This document shows positions 4,700 through 8,021 of a DNA stretch of 8,021 nucleotides, one piece after another; positions within the stretch are counted from its first letter, which is position 1; every line of letters begins with the position of its first letter. Origin of the DNA: Tannerellaceae bacterium (GTDB lineage Bacteria; Bacteroidota; Bacteroidia; Bacteroidales; Tannerellaceae); the NCBI GenBank assembly GCA_031267205.1, contig JAIRZN010000118.1, positions 1 through 8,021 on the forward strand. The letters are read 5' to 3'. The position numbers and the translations under genes are program-made. Under the pieces are notes generated by a model that was not told the DNA's origin, did no database searches, and was given only the letters and a program-made list of their open reading frames with translations.

Positions 4700-5749
4700 A
4701 TGAAGCTTTCTAAATTCAAATTTAATTTGCCGGAGGGTCTTATCGCCTCACGCCCGGCTTTTAACAGGGACGAATCGCGGATGATGGTGATTCATCGTAA
4801 GACAGGAGAAATAGAACATAAGATTTTCAAGGAAATTTTAGATTATTTCAATGAACAGGATGTATTTGTTTTCAATAATACACGGGTATTCCCCGCTCGC
4901 TTGTACGGCAATAAAGAGAAGACGGGCGCCCGCATCGAAGTATTCCTGCTTCGCGAACTCAATGCCGAGTTGCGCTTATGGGATGTGCTGGTCGACCCGG
5001 CGCGGAAAATACGTATAGGAAACAAGCTGTATTTTGGGGATAATGATTCAATGGTAGCGGAAGTCATCGACAATACAACGTCCAGAGGACGAACGCTACG
5101 CTTCCTTTACGACGGCACTCACGACGAATTTAAAACAGCCCTGTTCGCCCTTGGAGAAACGCCGCTACCCAAGTATATCAACCGTCCCGTAGAGCCGGAA
5201 GACGAAGTACGCTACCAGAACCTCTTTGCCACAGAGGAAGGAGCCGTAGTTGCGCCGGCGGCCGGATTGCACTTCAGTCGCGAACTCATGAAACGGCTGG
5301 AGATAAAAGACTGTCGCTTCGCCTTCCTGACCGTTCACTCAGGCCTTGGAAACTTCCGCGAAATAGACGTGGAAGACCTGACCAAACACAAAATGGACTC
5401 GGAGCAAATGATTGTAAATGCCAATGTTACAAAAATCGTCAACAAAGGGAAAGACGACAACCGCAATATATGCGCCATCGGGACGTCAGTCATGCGGGCT
5501 ATTGAAACGGCAGTAAGTACGGACGGGCATCTCAAGGAGTTTGAAGGGTGGACTAATAAGTTTATCTTCCCTCCATACGAGTTTAACTTAGCCACAAGTA
5601 TGGTGACTAACTTCCATCTGCCCCTTTCCACTCTCTTGATGATGACAGCCTCTTTCGGCGGATACGACCTTATTATGAGTGCATACCAGAAAGCCATAGA
5701 AGAAGAATACCGCTTTGGCGCTTACGGCGACGCCATGTTGATTGTCTGA
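4700..5749 (+). CDS. queA: S-adenosylmethionine:tRNA ribosyltransferase-isomerase QueA
   Basis: 349 residues. Transfers and isomerises the ribosyl group of S-adenosylmethionine onto 7-aminomethyl-7-deazaguanine at the wobble base of tRNA, making epoxyqueuosine in the queuosine pathway. Motifs in order: FNNTRVFPARLYG (58-70), GETPLPKYI (152-160), the LFATEEGAVVAPAAGLHF block (175-192), TVHSGLGNFR (211-220), KHKMDSEQ (229-236), GTSVMRAIE (261-269), FPPYEF (290-295), TNFHLPLSTLLM (303-314) and YRFGAYGDAMLI (337-348). Length is typical. ATG 4700 is preferred; an in-frame TTG at 4682 lies inside truB and would add only six residues. Other queuosine genes are not in the window. Confidence 0.97.
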   Translation: MKLSKFKFNLPEGLIASRPAFNRDESRMMVIHRKTGEIEHKIFKEILDYFNEQDVFVFNNTRVFPARLYGNKEKTGARIEVFLLRELNAELRLWDVLVDPARKIRIGNKLYFGDNDSMVAEVIDNTTSRGRTLRFLYDGTHDEFKTALFALGETPLPKYINRPVEPEDEVRYQNLFATEEGAVVAPAAGLHFSRELMKRLEIKDCRFAFLTVHSGLGNFREIDVEDLTKHKMDSEQMIVNANVTKIVNKGKDDNRNICAIGTSVMRAIETAVSTDGHLKEFEGWTNKFIFPPYEFNLATSMVTNFHLPLSTLLMMTASFGGYDLIMSAYQKAIEEEYRFGAYGDAMLIV

Positions 5750-5762
5750 AGAAAACAAGGAT

Positions 5763-6221
5763 ATGGCAACGGCTTATCTCGGTCTGGGATCAAATTTAGG
5801 TGACAAAGGCAAGCATATTGCAACAGCAGTAAGACTGCTGTCCGAAAGGACGGGAAGGATTCTCGCCCTTTCTCGTTTATACGAAAGCCCTCCCTGGGGA
5901 TTTGAATCGGAGAATGAGTTTGCCAATGCTGCGCTCGCCCTTGAAACGGAACTAACCCCCCTTGAGCTGTTGGATACTACCCAAGACATAGAACGTAAGA
6001 TGGGGCGTGTAGTAAAGAGTTCGGGTTCTTACTGCGACCGGACAATAGACATAGACATTTTGCTTTACGAAGCCATGATTTTGTGCACGGACCGTATAAG
6101 TTTGCCACATCCGTTAATGCACGAACGCCGTTTTGTTGTCGTTCCCCTGTCGGAGATTGCCCCTACCCTTATGCATCCCGTATTGGGAAAGACTTTCGCG
6201 GAGTTGGCCCTTTCTCTTTAA
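5763..6221 (+). CDS. folK: 2-amino-4-hydroxy-6-hydroxymethyldihydropteridine diphosphokinase FolK (HPPK)
   Basis: 152 residues from ATG 5763. Transfers pyrophosphate from ATP to 6-hydroxymethyl-7,8-dihydropterin, the step before dihydropteroate synthase in folate synthesis. The N-terminus AYLGLGSNLGDK (4-15), LYESPPWGF (39-47), and CDRTIDIDILLY (91-102) with the magnesium-binding Asp96 and Asp98, followed by PHPLMHERRFVVVPLSEIAP (115-134), identify the family. A TTG at 5742 in the same frame would overlap the queA stop and add seven residues; ATG gives the usual N-terminus. AAGGA (5757-5761) is too close to the ATG to be a normal ribosome site but is well placed for no other start. Last gene of the operon. 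Its TAA lies in the TTAA (6218-6221) that also ends the convergent kinase gene. Confidence 0.96.
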   Translation: MATAYLGLGSNLGDKGKHIATAVRLLSERTGRILALSRLYESPPWGFESENEFANAALALETELTPLELLDTTQDIERKMGRVVKSSGSYCDRTIDIDILLYEAMILCTDRISLPHPLMHERRFVVVPLSEIAPTLMHPVLGKTFAELALSL

Positions 6222-7375
6222 CCCTTATACTTTCGTAATTCAATGCGGAAAGTCGTTCCCTTTCCTATTTCAGAGCTTTTTACGAATATTTTACCTCCGT
6301 GATATGATTCGATAATACGTTTGACCAAAGATAATCCAAGTCCCCATCCGCGCGCTTTGGTTGTATATCCGGGAGTGAAGATGGCGGCGAATTTCGATTT
6401 GGGTATACCCTTTCCCGTATCGGCAACGTCAATGAGGATATTTCTCTTTAGTATTTCCATAGAGACGGTTATCGTACCTTGCCCCTCCATAGCATCTACC
6501 GCATTTTTTACTAAATTCTCAATAACCCAGGCAAAAAGAGAATCACTCATCAGCGCTAAGGCCGGTTCTTCAGACAAGCGGGTACAAATCTTTACTTTGG
6601 ATGATATGCGCGTATTCATATATTCCAAAGCCGAATGAATCGACTGCGAAATATCAACCGGAGCAGGGTCTGGATGGGAACCTATTTTCGAGAATCGTTC
6701 CGCAATTGTTTCCAGCCGTTTCACATCCTTGTCCATCTCATTTAGAAAAGAAGGATTTATTTTTTTCGTGCGCAAATACTCCATCCACGCGATAAGCGAA
6801 GATATAGGCGTACCCAACTGATGTGCAGTTTCCTTAGACAAGCCAACCCATACTTTGTTTTGTTCCGCCTTCTTCGTACTGGCCAAAGCAAGAAAAGCAA
6901 TCAGTATAAAAACAAACACAATGGAGAGTTGTGCATACGGGTACATAAGAAGGCGTTTGAGGATAACCGAATCGTCGTAATATAGGTACTGGTAAGTACC
7001 ATCGCCCATATCAATTGTGATCGGTATATTTTTGCTCTTAAAATCTTTTATCTTTTTGGATAGAAAACCTTCTATGTCTTTTTCCGGAAGATTTATATTC
7101 CTATATTGTAATATCTTATCGTTTTCGTCGCATAGGAGAACAGGAATAGAAGAGTTCCCTTCTATAATTCTCAGAATAAGAGACATGTTCAAACTTGCAT
7201 CCTCGTTCACCATCACCCGTCCCGCTTCCGCCCATATTTCTATCTTTTCACGCTCATCTTCCGCAAGTTTCTTTATCAACGTATTCGACACTACTACCGA
7301 AGCTATGGCAATAAGGATAGCTCCAAAAATAAGGAAATACATCAAATGTTGACGGGAATCATATATGTTCTTCAT
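6218..7375 (-). CDS. Membrane sensor histidine kinase, orphan
   Basis: 385 residues. Membrane helix 1 at about 11-30, an extracytoplasmic sensor region 31-146 with no family I recognise, helix 2 at about 147-166, then a direct run into the kinase core without a clear HAMP domain. The H-box is KETAHQLGTPISSL with His185; the residue after His is Gln, not the more common Glu or Asp. ATP-binding (HATPase_c) boxes are intact: N-box ENLVKNAVDAM (286-296), G1 DTGKGIP (319-325), F-box FAAIFTPGYTT (329-339), G2 GWGLGLSLV (343-351). It should autophosphorylate and pass phosphate to a response regulator, but none is encoded here, so signal and target are unknown. It converges on folK and lies 52 bp beyond the outer edge of the rRNA terminator's T-tract. 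No consensus promoter is visible in its short upstream gap; the best is CACATTTG (7394-7387), one mismatch, no -33. Confidence 0.93.
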   Translation of the reverse strand: MKNIYDSRQHLMYFLIFGAILIAIASVVVSNTLIKKLAEDEREKIEIWAEAGRVMVNEDASLNMSLILRIIEGNSSIPVLLCDENDKILQYRNINLPEKDIEGFLSKKIKDFKSKNIPITIDMGDGTYQYLYYDDSVILKRLLMYPYAQLSIVFVFILIAFLALASTKKAEQNKVWVGLSKETAHQLGTPISSLIAWMEYLRTKKINPSFLNEMDKDVKRLETIAERFSKIGSHPDPAPVDISQSIHSALEYMNTRISSKVKICTRLSEEPALALMSDSLFAWVIENLVKNAVDAMEGQGTITVSMEILKRNILIDVADTGKGIPKSKFAAIFTPGYTTKARGWGLGLSLVKRIIESYHGGKIFVKSSEIGKGTTFRIELRKYKG

Positions 7376-7426
7376 ATTTTCATATCCAAATGTGTATATA
7401 ACGCAGGATGAGTCGTATTATTACGT

Positions 7427-7471
7427 TAAAAAAGTAAAAGGGACTGATTACCTAATCGGAATCAATCCCTT
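7427..7471 (-). terminator. Intrinsic terminator of the rRNA operon
   Basis: AAGGGACTGATT (7438-7449) pairs with AATCAATCCCTT (7460-7471), 12 bp with one G-T pair and a 10-nt loop. On the minus strand it is followed by T's at 7439-7436, then C/A and a six-T run (7433-7428). It sits just after 5S in the direction of transcription, so it ends the rRNA transcript before the kinase gene. A separate seven-T run (7481-7475) directly follows 5S. Confidence 0.8.
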
Positions 7472-7481
7472 ATTAAAAAAA

Positions 7482-7589
<108 letters not shown>

Positions 7590-7737
7590 ATGTCTTTGCT
7601 TTTGCTATTTAGCTTTTCGGCTATTCAGCTATTTGCTTTATGCTTTCTTCATCTTTTCTATCTCTCTGACTCGAAGGAAAATGCAAATCTTGAAAAAAAT
7701 AACTCCTGCTCTTTAAGATATACTCTTTGGTAAGGAA
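7590..7737 (-). other. 23S-5S spacer
   Basis: About 148 bp between the 23S 3' end and 5S. No tRNA gene is seen in it. It would be part of the rRNA precursor and removed by processing. A plus-strand open frame crossing it also crosses 5S and is not a gene. Confidence 0.7.
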
Positions 7738-8021
7738 AGTTTCGGGCTATTAGTACTACTCGGCTTTTACATTACTGCATTTACACCTGTAGCCTATCTA
7801 CGTTGTCGTCTACAACGACCCTCTATGGAGATCTAATCTTGAGGCTGGCTTCGCACTTAGATGCTTTCAGCGCTTATCCTTACCAGACGTAGATACCCGG
7901 CTATGCTCCTGGCGGAACAACCGGTTTACCAGAGGTCTGTCCAACACGGTCCTCTCGTACTAGTGTCAGACCCTCGCAAATCTCCTGCGCCCACGATAGA
8001 TAGAGACCGAACTGTCTCACG
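7738..8021 (-). rRNA. rrl: 23S ribosomal RNA, 3' end (partial)
   Basis: The minus strand carries the conserved 3' part of 23S, including the sarcin-ricin loop AGTACGAGAGGACCG (7961-7947), which binds elongation factors, and the TACTAATAGCCCGAAACTTT tail. The gene runs off the window edge; roughly the last 285 nt are present. The 3' end near 7738 is approximate because the matching 5' end of helix 1 is outside the window. Confidence 0.95.

Overview
The window looks like chromosomal DNA from a Bacteroidota member, probably Bacteroidales. The evidence is the 5S and 23S rRNA sequence, and the gene run ftsX - DUF3098 - uppP - truB - queA - folK. TruB is short and lacks the C-terminal PUA domain of the E. 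coli enzyme, and most start codons have no Shine-Dalgarno sequence. There is a BspA-type leucine-rich-repeat gene and one exact match to the Bacteroides promoter form TTTG-N19-TAnnTTTG. I cannot name the species.

Layout. Positions 1-63 are the 3' end of an unrecognised plus-strand gene, followed by two hairpins. Positions 64-697 hold no convincing protein gene but are structured: four copies of the octamer TTGTCTAA in both orientations, and a minus-strand promoter (495-525) with an intrinsic terminator (343-373) about 120 bp downstream. Together these suggest an undescribed RNA of about 150 nt. Positions 698-1594 encode a small BspA-like LRR_5 protein with eight 23-residue repeats. Positions 1691-1902 are a 21-bp minisatellite of two alternating unit types. 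Positions 2057-6221 are a tightly packed plus-strand housekeeping operon. Position 6218 begins a convergent histidine kinase gene on the minus strand, whose stop codon shares the tetranucleotide TTAA with the folK stop. From 7427 to the end lies the 3' end of a minus-strand rRNA operon: partial 23S, spacer, 5S and terminator.

How the genes work together. FtsX (septal cell-wall hydrolase control) and UppP (recycling of undecaprenyl pyrophosphate) serve envelope growth. TruB and QueA modify tRNA, and FolK is a folate-pathway enzyme. The small DUF3098 membrane protein between ftsX and uppP is probably envelope-related by context only. The kinase is an orphan, with no response regulator in the window.

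The most interesting part is 64-697. The predicted minus-strand RNA would carry near its 5' end a segment able to pair at 17 of 20 positions with the leader of the LRR gene (626-645), because both sites are copies of one repeat. No recognisable defence, mobile or biosynthetic system is present; the rest of the window is ordinary core genome.
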